Positions 50,359 through 59,423 are shown, numbered from the stretch's first letter. The stretch is 64,000 nt of DNA from Kitasatospora gansuensis (GCF_014203705.1 NZ_JACHJR010000001.1:372001-436000); one strand, 5' to 3'. Program-made: numbers and translations. The notes: generated by a model not told the origin, from the letters alone.

Positions 50359-51375
50359 TCACCCCAGGGCGGGGATCACCTCCGCCCCGTACGCGTCGAT
50401 GGTGGACTCGATCGCGTCGTGCATCGCGTACACCGCGAACTGGTCGACGCCCAGCTCGCGCAGCCGGCGGAGCTTGGCGAGCTGCGCCTCGGGCGGGCCG
50501 ATCAGGCAGAACCGGTCGACGATCTCGTCCGGGACGAAGGCGGTGTCCGGGTTCCCGGACCGGCCGTGGTGGGCGTAGTCGTAGCCGTGCCGGTTCTTGA
50601 TGTAGTCGGTCAGCGCGTCCGGCACCAGGCCGGAGTGCTCGCCGTAGCGCGCGACCAGGTCGGCGACATGGTTGCCGACCATGCCGCCGAACCAGCGGCA
50701 CTGCTCGCGGGCGTGCGCCAGCGCCTCGGGCGAGTCGTCGGCCGTGACGTACGCGGGCGCGGCCACGCAGACCCTGATCGAGGCCGGGTCGCGGCCGGCC
50801 CGCTCGGCGGCGGCGCGGACCGCCTTGACCATCCACTCGGTCAGGTAAGGATCGGCCAACTGCAGGATGAAGCCGTCCGCCTGACGGCCCGTCAGCTCCA
50901 GTGCCTTCGGGCCGTACGCGCCCATCCAGACCGGGAGTTCAGCGCCTGGCCGGACCCAGGGGATGTGCATCGGGGTGCCGTCCACCTCCGTCTCCCGGCC
51001 CTCCGCCAGCTCCTTGATGGCGTGCATCGCGGCCGACAGCCGCTCCAGGGTGGCCGGGCGGCGGCCGGCCACCCGCATCGCGGAGTCACCGCGCCCGATC
51101 CCGCACACCGTACGGTTGCCGAACATGTCGTTCAGGGTGGCGAACAGCGAGGCGGTCACCTCCCAGGTCCTGGTCGACGGGTTGGTCACCATCGGACCGA
51201 CCGTCAGGCGCGAGGTCTGCGCCAGGATCTGGCTGTAGATCACGAAGGGCTCCTGCCAGAGCACCGCGGAGTCGAAGGTCCACCCGTGGGTGAAGCCCGC
51301 GGCCTCGGCGCGCACCATCCGCTCGACGAGCAGACGGGCGGGCGGGTCGGTCTGGAGCACAAGGCCGATGTCCAA
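50359..51375 (-). CDS. LLM-class F420-dependent oxidoreductase (TIGR03842-like), pyrimidine/hydantoin locus
   Basis: A 338-residue luciferase-like barrel enzyme. Motifs: MDIGLVLQTDPPARL, RLTVGPMVTNPSTR, VCGIGRGDSAMRVAGRRPAT and PVWMGAYGPKALELTGRQADG. Proteins of this group regularly accompany dihydropyrimidinase genes in actinomycetes and probably use coenzyme F420H2 to reduce the pyrimidine or a related ring. TTG 51375 is chosen because AGGAG lies seven bases upstream. It follows the dihydropyrimidinase gene with a 12-bp gap. Confidence 0.85.
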   Translation of the reverse strand: MDIGLVLQTDPPARLLVERMVRAEAAGFTHGWTFDSAVLWQEPFVIYSQILAQTSRLTVGPMVTNPSTRTWEVTASLFATLNDMFGNRTVCGIGRGDSAMRVAGRRPATLERLSAAMHAIKELAEGRETEVDGTPMHIPWVRPGAELPVWMGAYGPKALELTGRQADGFILQLADPYLTEWMVKAVRAAAERAGRDPASIRVCVAAPAYVTADDSPEALAHAREQCRWFGGMVGNHVADLVARYGEHSGLVPDALTDYIKNRHGYDYAHHGRSGNPDTAFVPDEIVDRFCLIGPPEAQLAKLRRLRELGVDQFAVYAMHDAIESTIDAYGAEVIPALG

Positions 51376-51387
51376 GTCGCTTCTCCT

Positions 51388-52785
51388 CTACAGGTACTGA
51401 CAGGTCGAGCGGGGCTGATACCGCCCGTGCCCGGCCCGGCCGAGGTACACGTCGCCGTCGACCACGACGGTGCCCCGGGAGAGCACGGTGCGGGCCTTGC
51501 CGGTCAACTGCCTGCCCTCGTACGCCGAGTAGTCGACGTTCATGTGATGGGTGGCGGCCGAGACGGTCTGCACGGCGTTGGGGTCGTAGACCACCAGGTC
51601 GGCGTCGGCGCCCGGCGCGATCGTCCCCTTCCTGGGGTACAGGCCGAACATCCGGGCCGGGGTGGCGCAGGCGATCTCGATCCACCGGCGCCGGGTCAAC
51701 TTCCCCTCCACCACGGCCTGGTGCAGCAGGTCCATCCGGTTCTCGACCCCCGGCAGGCCGTTCGGGATCTTCGAGAAGTCGCCCCGCCCGAGGTCCTTCT
51801 GCCCGACGAAGCAGAACGGGCAGTGGTCGGTGGAGACCACCTGGAGGTCGTTGGTGCGCAGCCCCCGCCACAGCGCCGCCTGGTGCTCGCGCGGGCGCAG
51901 CGGCGTGGAGCAGACGTACTTGGCGCCCTCGAAGCCCGGCTCGGCCAGGTTGTCGGTCGACAAGTAGAGGTACTGCGGGCAGGTCTCGCCGAACACCGGC
52001 AGGCCCTCGTCCCGCGCCTTGGCCAGCTCGGCCACGGCCGAGGCGGCCGAGACGTGCACCACGTACAGCGGTGCGCCCGCCACCTGGGCGAGTTTGATCG
52101 CCCGGTGGGTGGCCTCGGCCTCCAGCAACTCGCGCCGCACCTCGCCGTGGTAGCGCGGGTCGGTCTTCCCGGCCGCCAGCGCCTGTTCCACCAGCACGTC
52201 GATCGCGATGCCGTTCTCGGCGTGCATCATGATCAGCCCGCCGTTGTCGGCGCCGCGCTGCATGGCCCGCAGGATCTGGCCGTCGTCGCTGTAGAAGACG
52301 CCGGGGTAGGCCATGAACAGCTTGAAGGAGGTCACCCCCTCCCCCACCAGCAGGTCCATCTCCTTGAGGCTGGCCTCGTTCACGTCGCCCAGGATCATGT
52401 GGAACGCGTAGTCGATGGCGCAGACGCCCGCCGCCTTCTCGTGCCAGGCGTCAAGACCGGCCCGCAGCGAGGAGCCGACCGACTGGACCGCGAAGTCCAC
52501 GATCGTGGTGGTCCCGCCGAAGGCGGCGGCCCGGGTGCCGGTCTCGAAGGTGTCGCTGGCCTCGGTGCCGCCGAACGGCAGCTGCATGTGCGTGTGGGCG
52601 TCCACGCCGCCGGGGATGACGTACTGTCCGGTGGCGTCGATCACCCGGTCCGCCGTCCAGCCGTCGGCGACGTCGCTGCCGGTGCTGGCCAGCGCGACCA
52701 CCTGCTCACCCTCGATCAGCACGTCCGCGGGCATCTCCTCGGCGGCGGTGATCACCAGGCCGCCGCGGATCACGGTACGGGTCAT
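51388..52785 (-). CDS. hydA: Dihydropyrimidinase/D-hydantoinase
   Basis: A 465-residue amidohydrolase that opens dihydropyrimidine or hydantoin rings to N-carbamoyl acids. Zinc-site motifs: GGVDAHTHMQLPFGG, TSFKLFMAYPG (carboxylated Lys), MHAENG, and the later His in YVVHVSAASA and DHCPFCF. Length matches the family. ATG 52785 has AGGAG nine bases upstream. The beta-ureidopropionase gene is 11 bp upstream and the LLM gene 12 bp downstream, one operon for reductive pyrimidine breakdown. Confidence 0.92.
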   Translation of the reverse strand: MTRTVIRGGLVITAAEEMPADVLIEGEQVVALASTGSDVADGWTADRVIDATGQYVIPGGVDAHTHMQLPFGGTEASDTFETGTRAAAFGGTTTIVDFAVQSVGSSLRAGLDAWHEKAAGVCAIDYAFHMILGDVNEASLKEMDLLVGEGVTSFKLFMAYPGVFYSDDGQILRAMQRGADNGGLIMMHAENGIAIDVLVEQALAAGKTDPRYHGEVRRELLEAEATHRAIKLAQVAGAPLYVVHVSAASAVAELAKARDEGLPVFGETCPQYLYLSTDNLAEPGFEGAKYVCSTPLRPREHQAALWRGLRTNDLQVVSTDHCPFCFVGQKDLGRGDFSKIPNGLPGVENRMDLLHQAVVEGKLTRRRWIEIACATPARMFGLYPRKGTIAPGADADLVVYDPNAVQTVSAATHHMNVDYSAYEGRQLTGKARTVLSRGTVVVDGDVYLGRAGHGRYQPRSTCQYL

Positions 52786-52796
52786 CCGAGCTCTCC

Positions 52797-53639
52797 TCAC
52801 GCTTCCGTCAGCGGGCCGTAGGCGTCCGGGCGCCGGTCCCGGTAGAACGCCCACTGCTGCCTGACCTGCTCGATCACGTCCAGGTCGAGGTCACGGACCA
52901 CCAGCTCCTCGTCCTTGTCGGAGGCCACCTCACCGACGAACTGGCCGCGCGGGTCGACGAAGTAGGAGGTGCCGTAGAAGTCGTTGTCGCCGTACTCCTC
53001 GGTGCCGACCCGGTTGATCGCCGCGATGTAGTACTCGTTGGCCACGGCGGCGGCGGGCTGCTCCAGCTGCCAGAGGTAGGCGGACAGGCCCCGGCTGGTG
53101 GCCGAGGGGTTGTAGACGATCTCGGCGCCGGCGAGACCGAGCGCGCGCCAGCCCTCGGGGAAGTGCCGGTCGTAGCAGATGTACACGCCGACCTTGCCGA
53201 CCGCCGTGTCGAACACCGGCCAGCCGAGGTTGCCGGGCTTGAAGTAGTACTTCTCCCAGAATCCCTTCACCTGCGGGATGTGGTGCTTGCGGTACTTGCC
53301 GAGGTAGGAGCCGTCCGCGTCGATCACCGCGGCGGTGTTGTAGTAGAAACCGGACTGCTCGACCTCGTACACCGGCACCACGATCACCAGGCCGAGCTCC
53401 TTCGCCAGCGCCTGCATCCGCCGCACCGTCGGCCCGTCCGGCACCGGCTCGGCCCAGCGGTAGTGCTCGGGCTCCTGGACCTGGCAGAAGTAGGGGGCGT
53501 TGAAGACCTCCTGGAATCCGATGATCTGCGCACCCTGGGCGGCGGCATCGCGCGCCGCCTGCTCGTGGGCCGCGATCATCGTCTCCTGATCCCTCGTCCA
53601 CGCGGTCTGGAACAGGGCGGCGCGTACGACACGACTCAT
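52797..53639 (-). CDS. Beta-ureidopropionase/N-carbamoyl amidohydrolase (nitrilase superfamily)
   Basis: A 280-residue carbon-nitrogen hydrolase that removes the carbamoyl group from N-carbamoyl-beta-alanine, giving beta-alanine, CO2 and ammonia. The Glu-Lys-Cys triad is visible: Glu in GFQEVFNAPYF, Lys in KYRKHHIPQ, Cys in VYICYDRHFPE. ATG 53639 has GGGAG seven bases upstream and is the first gene of the operon. The aminotransferase and PucR regulator often found with it are not in the window. Confidence 0.9.
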   Translation of the reverse strand: MSRVVRAALFQTAWTRDQETMIAAHEQAARDAAAQGAQIIGFQEVFNAPYFCQVQEPEHYRWAEPVPDGPTVRRMQALAKELGLVIVVPVYEVEQSGFYYNTAAVIDADGSYLGKYRKHHIPQVKGFWEKYYFKPGNLGWPVFDTAVGKVGVYICYDRHFPEGWRALGLAGAEIVYNPSATSRGLSAYLWQLEQPAAAVANEYYIAAINRVGTEEYGDNDFYGTSYFVDPRGQFVGEVASDKDEELVVRDLDLDVIEQVRQQWAFYRDRRPDAYGPLTEA

Positions 53640-53880
53640 GACGGACTCCCTCGCAGCAAGCGGTGTGAGCGTTGAGACTAGGAGTAATGCCCTCGGTTGA
53701 CGCGCGTCACGCGCCGGGAAGCGGAACTTCTCTCTCACCGCCGGCACGCTCTCGGCCGCCTTCACTACCCGAACGCCGGGCCCGGAACTGAGCCTCCGTC
53801 AGGCCCCGTTCGCTACAAGACTGAAGAAGTCGGTGCATTGACGTTGCCATGACTTGAAGGCCCTCCGTAGGATTTCGCGA

Positions 53881-53892
53881 GAGAGCGCTCTC
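53881..53892 (+). promoter_or_regulatory. LacI-type palindromic operator before the GH16 glucanase gene
   Basis: GAGAGCGCTCTC is a perfect 12-bp palindrome, 43 bp before the ATG of the glucanase gene. LacI-family sugar regulators of streptomycetes (CebR-like) bind AGCGCT-centred palindromes of this kind. This suggests the gene is repressed until a glucan-derived sugar is present. Confidence 0.6.
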
Positions 53893-53935
53893 AGCAAGGT
53901 CGTTCCCCCTTCCCCCACACAAGGGCGGTTCCCCC

Positions 53936-55216
53936 ATGCCTGCTGCAACTCGCCCACCCCGCCGGTCCTTCGGCGGACTGGTCTCCCTGCTCGGCGCCGG
54001 TCTGCTGGCCGCCGCGCTGCTCACCGCACCGGCCACCGGCGCCGCCGCCCCGCTCGACGGCGCCGCGCCGATCGCCGCCCAGACCTGGAACGACGACTTC
54101 AACGGGCCCGCGGGCTCAGCCGTCGACTCCGCCAAGTGGACCCTGGAGACCGGCGGTTCGGGCTACGGAAACCACGAACTCCAGTACTACACCCCGGGCG
54201 CCCAGAACGCCGCCCTGGACGGCCAGGGCAACCTGGTCATCACCGCCAGGCGCAACACCGACTCCGGCCTGGGCTGCTGGTACGGCACCTGCCAGTACAC
54301 CTCGGCCCGGCTGAACACCGCCCGCACCTTCACCCAGGCGTACGGGCGCTTCGAGTCCCGGATCAAGATCCCGCGCGGTCAGGGCATCTGGCCGGCCTTC
54401 TGGATGCTGGGCAACGACCTCGGCACGGCGGGCTGGCCCACCAGCGGCGAGATCGACGTCATGGAGAACATCGGCCGGGAGCCGGGCACCGTGCACGGCA
54501 CCATCCACGGTCCTGGCTACTCCGGCGCCGGCGGCATCGGCGCCGCGTACACCCTCGGCGGCGGGCAGTCCTTCGCGGACGCCTTCCACACCTTCGCCGT
54601 CGACTGGAGCCCCACCGCCATCACCTGGTCGGTGGACGGCAACGTCTACCAGACCCGGACCCCGGCCGACCTGGGCGGCAACCGCTGGGTGTTCGACCAC
54701 CCGTTCTTCGTCATCCTCAACCTGGCGGTGGGCGGCGACTGGCCGGGCAGCCCTGACGGTTCGTCGACCTACCCGCAGACCATGACCGTCGACTACGTGC
54801 ACACCACCAGCTGGGGCGGCAGCTCCGGCCTGCCCTACACCGGGCGGATCACCGGCCCCGGCGGCATGTGCGTGGACGTGGCCGGTGCCTCCAGCACCGA
54901 CCGCACGCCGATCCAGCTCCACAACTGCACCGGCGGCGCCGCGCAACAGTGGACGGTGGGCACCGACGGCACCGTCCGCGCCTTCGGCAAGTGCCTGGAC
55001 GTGGACGCCGCCTCGCACAACGACGGCGCGGTCATCCAGCTCTACACCTGCAACGGCACCAGCGCCCAGCAGTGGACGTACCGCTCCGGCAAGGACTTCC
55101 TGAACCCCGGCTCCGGCAAGTGCCTGGACTCCCCGAACGGCTCCTCGGCCGACGGCACCCGGCTCCAGCTCTGGACCTGCAACGGCAGCGCCGCCCAGCG
55201 GTGGACGCTCGGCTGA
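53936..55216 (+). CDS. Secreted GH16 beta-glucanase with ricin-type (CBM13) domain
   Basis: A 426-residue exported enzyme. The signal peptide covers about 1-48 (LLGAGLLAAALLTAPATGAAA). The GH16 domain (about 50-300) has the catalytic motif EIDVMENI, with nucleophile and acid/base Glu, and GIWPAFWMLG just before it. A ricin-type beta-trefoil follows (about 300-426) with repeated GMCVDVAG/GKCLDVD and QQW motifs. It likely cleaves beta-1,3 or mixed-linkage glucans such as laminarin. A LacI-type palindrome precedes the gene and a strong terminator follows. Confidence 0.9.
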   Translation: MPAATRPPRRSFGGLVSLLGAGLLAAALLTAPATGAAAPLDGAAPIAAQTWNDDFNGPAGSAVDSAKWTLETGGSGYGNHELQYYTPGAQNAALDGQGNLVITARRNTDSGLGCWYGTCQYTSARLNTARTFTQAYGRFESRIKIPRGQGIWPAFWMLGNDLGTAGWPTSGEIDVMENIGREPGTVHGTIHGPGYSGAGGIGAAYTLGGGQSFADAFHTFAVDWSPTAITWSVDGNVYQTRTPADLGGNRWVFDHPFFVILNLAVGGDWPGSPDGSSTYPQTMTVDYVHTTSWGGSSGLPYTGRITGPGGMCVDVAGASSTDRTPIQLHNCTGGAAQQWTVGTDGTVRAFGKCLDVDAASHNDGAVIQLYTCNGTSAQQWTYRSGKDFLNPGSGKCLDSPNGSSADGTRLQLWTCNGSAAQRWTLG

Positions 55217-55223
55217 GCCCTGC

Positions 55224-55254
55224 GGGCGGGGCCGCGCGCTGACCGGCCCCGCCC
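55224..55254. terminator. Bidirectional 11-bp stem terminator
   Basis: GGGCGGGGCCG (55224-55234) pairs with CGGCCCCGCCC (55244-55254). It separates the convergent GH16 and small secreted-protein genes. Confidence 0.85.
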
Positions 55255-55268
55255 CATCCGATGGACCG

Positions 55269-55583
55269 TCAGCAGCTGCAGCTGAGGGTCAGGGTGATGG
55301 ACTCCGGCGGCGCCGGGGAGCCCGCGTACGGCGCGATCCAGGCGGCGACGCCTTCCTCGTCGAGGCTGGTCCAGCGGACCCGCTGATCCGGGCCGAGCGG
55401 ACTGCCGTCCCCGGCGGTGACCGTCCAGTCGACGAGGTGGCTGCCCTCCGGACAGTGGGCCTCCACCCCACTCGGGGAGCCGGTCACCGAAACACCGAAG
55501 GTGTCGTCGGCATGGGCCGGGCCGGCCAGCAGGGCGGTCAGGCCGGCCACGGCCAGACCCACACCCAGGAGTCGCTTGCGCAT
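55269..55583 (-). CDS. Small secreted protein of unknown function
   Basis: A 104-residue protein with a clear signal peptide (MRKRLLGVGLAVAGLTALLA, cleavage after GPAHA) leaving about 80 residues. One Cys is near the middle (EAHCPEG) and two are at the end (LSCSC), so disulfides are possible. Beta-strand-rich; no family recognised. It is convergent with the glucanase gene and divergent from the helicase gene. Confidence 0.65.
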   Translation of the reverse strand: MRKRLLGVGLAVAGLTALLAGPAHADDTFGVSVTGSPSGVEAHCPEGSHLVDWTVTAGDGSPLGPDQRVRWTSLDEEGVAAWIAPYAGSPAPPESITLTLSCSC

Positions 55584-55760
55584 CGATTTCCTTCCGTCGT
55601 CCGCCCAGCCCGTTCGTGGGCGATCGGCGGCAGCATTCCCGCTACCCACAGTGATATTCCGATCACTCCGGGAAGTCACCCGCCCGAGTGGCGGCGGCGC
55701 GCCCCGACCGTGCGCGCCCGAGCTTTGCCCCGGCCCTTCCCTACCAGGCAAGATGGCCCG

Positions 55761-58277
55761 GTGACCCTCCTGGACCTGATGCCGAAGCCCGCAACTCCCG
55801 ACGCGCTGTACGAGACCTTCGCCGAGTGGGCGCAGGACCGTGGCATCACGCTCTACCCCGCCCAGGAGGAGGCGCTGATCGAGCTGGTCTCGGGCAACAA
55901 CGTCATCCTCGCCACCCCCACCGGCTCCGGTAAGAGCCTGGTCGCGGCGGGTGCGCACTTCGCCGCGCTGGCCGAGGGCAAGCGCACCTTCTACACCGCG
56001 CCGATCAAGGCCCTGGTCTCGGAGAAGTTCTTCGACCTGGTGAAGATGTTCGGCACCGAGCAGGTCGGCATGATGACGGGTGACGCCAGCGTCAACCCGA
56101 CCGCGCCGATCATCTGCTGCACCGCCGAGGTGCTCGCCAACATCGCGCTGCGCGACGGCGCCCGGGCCGACGTCGGCCAGGTCGTGATGGACGAGTTCCA
56201 CTTCTACGCCGAGCCGGACCGCGGCTGGGCGTGGCAGATCCCGATCCTCGAGCTGCCACACGTGCAGTTCCTGCTGATGTCCGCCACCCTCGGCGACGTC
56301 CGCCGGTTCGAGGAGGACCTGACCCGCCGGACAGGGCGCCCGACCACCGTGGTGCGCTCGGCCACCCGTCCGGTGCCGCTGTTCTACGAGTACCGCCGCA
56401 CCAACCTGCACGACACCCTGGAGGAGCTGCTGAAGACCGGTCAGGCACCGGTCTACGTCGTGCACTTCACCCAGAAGGAAGCCGTCGAGCGGGCGCAGTC
56501 CCTGATGAGCATCAACATGTGCACCAAGGCGGAGAAGGACGCCATCGCCGACCTGATCGGCGGCTTCCGGTTCACCACCAAGTTCGGCCGCAACCTCTCC
56601 CGCTACGTCCGGCACGGCATCGGCGTGCACCACGCGGGCATGCTGCCCAAGTACCGCCGCCTGGTCGAGCGGCTGGCCCAGGCCGGTCTGCTCAAGGTGA
56701 TCTGCGGCACCGACACCCTCGGCGTCGGGGTCAACGTGCCGATCCGCACCGTGCTGTTCACCGCGCTCTCCAAGTACGACGGCCAGCGGGTCCGGGTGCT
56801 GCGGGCCCGGGAGTTCCACCAGATCGCCGGCCGGGCCGGCCGGGCCGGCTTCGACACCGTCGGCCAGGTGGTCTCGCAGGCGCCCGAGCACGTGATCGAG
56901 AACGACAAGATGGTCGCCAAGGCCGGGGACGACCCGAAGAAGAAGCGCAAGGTGGTCCGGAAGAAGGCCCCGGAGGGCTTCGTCAGCTGGTCCGAGGAGA
57001 CCTTCGAGCGCCTGATCGGCGCCGACCCGGAGCCGCTGGTCTCCCGGTTCAAGGTCAGCCACGCCATGCTGCTCTCCGTCATCGGCCGCCCGGGCAACGC
57101 CTTCGCCGCGATGCGCCACCTGCTGACGGACAATCACGAGGAGCGCTCCGCCCAGCGCCGCCACATCAGCAGCGCGATCGCCATCTACCGCTCACTGCTC
57201 GCGGGCGGCGTGGTCGAGCGCCTGCCGGAGCCGGACGCCGAGGGCCGGATCGTCCGCCTCACCGTCGACCTGCAGGAGAACTTCGCCCTCAACCAGCCGC
57301 TCTCCACCTTCGCGCTGGCCGCCTTCGAGCTGATCGACCAGGAGTCGCCCTCCTACGCGATGGACATCGTCTCGGTGGTCGAGGCCACCCTCGACGACCC
57401 GCGCCAGATCCTCGCCTCGCAGCAGAACAAGGCGCGCGGCGAGGCGATCGGCGAGATGAAGCGGGACGGCATCGAGTACGAGGAGCGGATGGAGCGGCTC
57501 CAGGACATCACCTACCCCAAGCCGCTCGAGGAGCTGCTCGGCCACGCGTACGAGGTCTACCGCCAGGCCCACCCGTGGATCGGCGACCACCACCTGGCGC
57601 CCAAGTCCGTGGTCCGCGACCTGTACGAGCGGGCGATGACCTTCTCGGACTACGTCGGCCACTACGACCTGGCCCGCACCGAGGGCATCGTGCTGCGCTA
57701 CCTCGCCGGGGCGTACAAGGCACTGGAGCAGACCGTCCCGGACGACCTGAAGACCGACGACCTCAAGGACGTCATCGCCTGGCTCGGCGAGCTGGTCCGC
57801 CAGGTCGACTCCAGCCTGCTCGACGAGTGGGAGCAGCTGGCCAACCCCACCTCCCCGGAGACCACCGAGGTCCGGCTCGACGACAAGCCCGCCCCGGTCA
57901 CCGCGAACGCCCGCGCCTTCCGAGTGCTGGTACGCAACGAGATGTTCCGCCGGGTCGAGCTCTGCGCGCTCGAACAGTACGGCACGCTGGGCGAGTTGGA
58001 CGGCGAGTACGGCTGGGACGCGGACCGCTGGGCGGACGCGATGGACGAGTACTGGGAGGAGCACGACGACCTCGGTACCGGCCCCAACGCCCGCGGCCCC
58101 AAGATGCTCCTGATCGAGGAGGACCCGGAAGAGGGCTCCTGGCGAGTCCGCCAGATCTTCGAGGACCCGGCCGGCGACCAGGACTGGGGCATCAGCGCCG
58201 AGGTCGACCTCTACGGCTCCGACGAAGAGGGCCGCGCCGTCCTCCGCGTCACCGCCGTCAACCGCCTCGACGGCTGA
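55761..58277 (+). CDS. DEAD/DEAH-box helicase of the Ski2/Mtr4-like DUF3516 family
   Basis: An 838-residue ATP-dependent helicase. Walker A is ATPTGSGKS (about residue 50), motif II is DEFHF, motif III is SAT, and motif VI is HQIAGRAGRAGFD. A DUF3516 C-terminal region follows with long helical and acidic segments, and a basic spacer (PKKKRKVVRKKAPEG) lies after the helicase core. The family is nearly confined to actinobacteria and is thought to act on RNA or DNA. GTG 55761 is chosen because VTLLDLMPKPATPDALYETF is the conserved family N-terminus; no good ribosome-binding site precedes it. Confidence 0.9.
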   Translation: MTLLDLMPKPATPDALYETFAEWAQDRGITLYPAQEEALIELVSGNNVILATPTGSGKSLVAAGAHFAALAEGKRTFYTAPIKALVSEKFFDLVKMFGTEQVGMMTGDASVNPTAPIICCTAEVLANIALRDGARADVGQVVMDEFHFYAEPDRGWAWQIPILELPHVQFLLMSATLGDVRRFEEDLTRRTGRPTTVVRSATRPVPLFYEYRRTNLHDTLEELLKTGQAPVYVVHFTQKEAVERAQSLMSINMCTKAEKDAIADLIGGFRFTTKFGRNLSRYVRHGIGVHHAGMLPKYRRLVERLAQAGLLKVICGTDTLGVGVNVPIRTVLFTALSKYDGQRVRVLRAREFHQIAGRAGRAGFDTVGQVVSQAPEHVIENDKMVAKAGDDPKKKRKVVRKKAPEGFVSWSEETFERLIGADPEPLVSRFKVSHAMLLSVIGRPGNAFAAMRHLLTDNHEERSAQRRHISSAIAIYRSLLAGGVVERLPEPDAEGRIVRLTVDLQENFALNQPLSTFALAAFELIDQESPSYAMDIVSVVEATLDDPRQILASQQNKARGEAIGEMKRDGIEYEERMERLQDITYPKPLEELLGHAYEVYRQAHPWIGDHHLAPKSVVRDLYERAMTFSDYVGHYDLARTEGIVLRYLAGAYKALEQTVPDDLKTDDLKDVIAWLGELVRQVDSSLLDEWEQLANPTSPETTEVRLDDKPAPVTANARAFRVLVRNEMFRRVELCALEQYGTLGELDGEYGWDADRWADAMDEYWEEHDDLGTGPNARGPKMLLIEEDPEEGSWRVRQIFEDPAGDQDWGISAEVDLYGSDEEGRAVLRVTAVNRLDG

Positions 58278-58307
58278 CACCCGCTCAGCCGCCGCGGCCC
58301 GTGTCAT

Positions 58308-58760
58308 CTACTCGTAGACACGGGCCGCCAGCAGCTGTTCCGCCACGCTCCCCCAGGTGACCGGCTCGAGCTCGAACGGGCTCCCCGGTACCCGAGTTGA
58401 GCCCCCAGCCAGGACGCCCAGGTCTCCAGCACACCGGGCAACGTCCCATACGCCCATTTCGACGAAGTCCGCCGCCAGCGCCACCAGCAGCGCGTGCAGC
58501 CCGTCCCGGCTGTCCACCTCCGGCTCCTCGAACCTCCCCCTGGCAGGCTCGGCACCACCGGTCGGCGGAGCACCGAGCGCGGCCACCACCTGCCGCCCCA
58601 GCCCGGGCCACCCCGGCTCGCCGGTCGCCTCACCCGGGAGAACCGCAGCCCAGCGCAGCAGGAAGTCGTCGACGGCCGGCCCATCCGGTGCGAGCTCGCG
58701 GGCCAGCTCTTCCAGCAGCGCGATGAACTCCGCGCCCGATGTCGCCTGAGTGCCTGTCAC
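58308..58760 (-). CDS. Hypothetical actinobacterial protein
   Basis: A 150-residue soluble protein opening MTGTQATSGAEFIALLEELA and ending WGSVAEQLLAARVYE, with mostly helical ends and a Gly/Pro-rich middle. No family recognised. Its GTG start overlaps the stop of a broken upstream frame (GTGA), so it was once the second gene of a translationally coupled pair. It is convergent with the helicase gene. Confidence 0.55.
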   Translation of the reverse strand: MTGTQATSGAEFIALLEELARELAPDGPAVDDFLLRWAAVLPGEATGEPGWPGLGRQVVAALGAPPTGGAEPARGRFEEPEVDSRDGLHALLVALAADFVEMGVWDVARCAGDLGVLAGGSTRVPGSPFELEPVTWGSVAEQLLAARVYE

Positions 58761-58966
58761 ATCCAGGAGACTAGAAAACCGCAGGCACCCTCGTCGACGC
58801 GGTTTCGCCGGATGGCCGCCCGGTCAGTGGCCCACTCCAAGGCGGCACGGATGTGCTCGGGCTGGAGGCCGGTGCGCGGGTCGAGTTCGACCAGCAGGGT
58901 CGGCCTCCCGGTGGTAGTCCGGTCGGTGGCCCCTGGGCCCTGTTTTGGAAGTAGTGCACGATGGGG
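58757..58966 (-). pseudogene. Start-less gene remnant upstream of the 150-residue protein gene
   Basis: A minus-strand frame without any start codon runs from about 58966 to TGA 58757 and reads TLLVELDPRTGLQPEH, IRAALEWATDRAAIRR and DEGACGFLVSWM. Its GC-rich third positions, and the GTGA overlap with the next gene, mark it as the tail of a former coding sequence. I do not recognise the family. The break lies near 58940-58966. Confidence 0.4.
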
Positions 58967-59263
58967 TCAACCGCGTGTCGATCGGAAGAAGTCCTCGTGG
59001 TTGACCCCGTGCTCAAGGCTGCCCTGCGCCACCTTCGCGTTGTGAAATCGCAGCGGCCGACCGGTGCAGAACCCGGCGAGTTCGCTGACTGGCGGGAGAG
59101 GATCGCTGAAACCCTGGACGCCTTGGCACTTGTGCTCCGTTTCGAGGAGGACCAAGTCAGGGCAAGGGCAGAGGCAGTCTCAGCACGGGCTCAGGCGGAC
59201 GAGATCCGAAAGACGCCGCGCGTGCTGTCGCGGCGGACGACCTCTGCACCCGCAGGCCCGTGA
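58961..59263 (+). CDS. Small hypothetical protein with helical coiled-coil character
   Basis: A 100-residue protein. After a poorly conserved-looking start it reads DPVLKAALRHLRVVKSQ, GEFADWRERIAETLDAL and RFEEDQVRARAEAVSARAQ, a heptad-like helix rich in Glu, Arg and Ala. Third codon positions are less GC-rich than in the genes around the helicase, as in the next three genes, which suggests a horizontally acquired segment. The true start may be a GTG a few codons inside. No family recognised. Confidence 0.4.
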   Translation: MGSTACRSEEVLVVDPVLKAALRHLRVVKSQRPTGAEPGEFADWRERIAETLDALALVLRFEEDQVRARAEAVSARAQADEIRKTPRVLSRRTTSAPAGP

Positions 59264-59408
59264 CCCTGGCGCGGTTGCGCGAGGCGCTGGGCGGCCGACG
59301 GCGGCCGGATCCCCGCCACCCGGCTGAAGACCGCGATCTGCGGCCATGCTGGTGGTCCTCGGATGGTCCATGCCAGCCAGGGGTAGCCGGTAGGCTGGCT
59401 CGGTGAGT

Positions 59409-59418
59409 AGGAGGTGAT
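59409..59418 (+). promoter_or_regulatory. Full-length Shine-Dalgarno
   Basis: AGGAGGTGAT, fully complementary to the 3' end of 16S rRNA, lies five bases before GTG 59424 and eight before GTG 59427. It fixes the start of the following membrane protein gene to this region. Confidence 0.6.
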
Positions 59419-59423
59419 GTGAC

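Noticed and set aside
53640..53935. A gene in the 296-bp gap before the glucanase
   Set aside because: Only short frames without start signals are present. The gap reads as divergent promoters plus the LacI-type palindrome.
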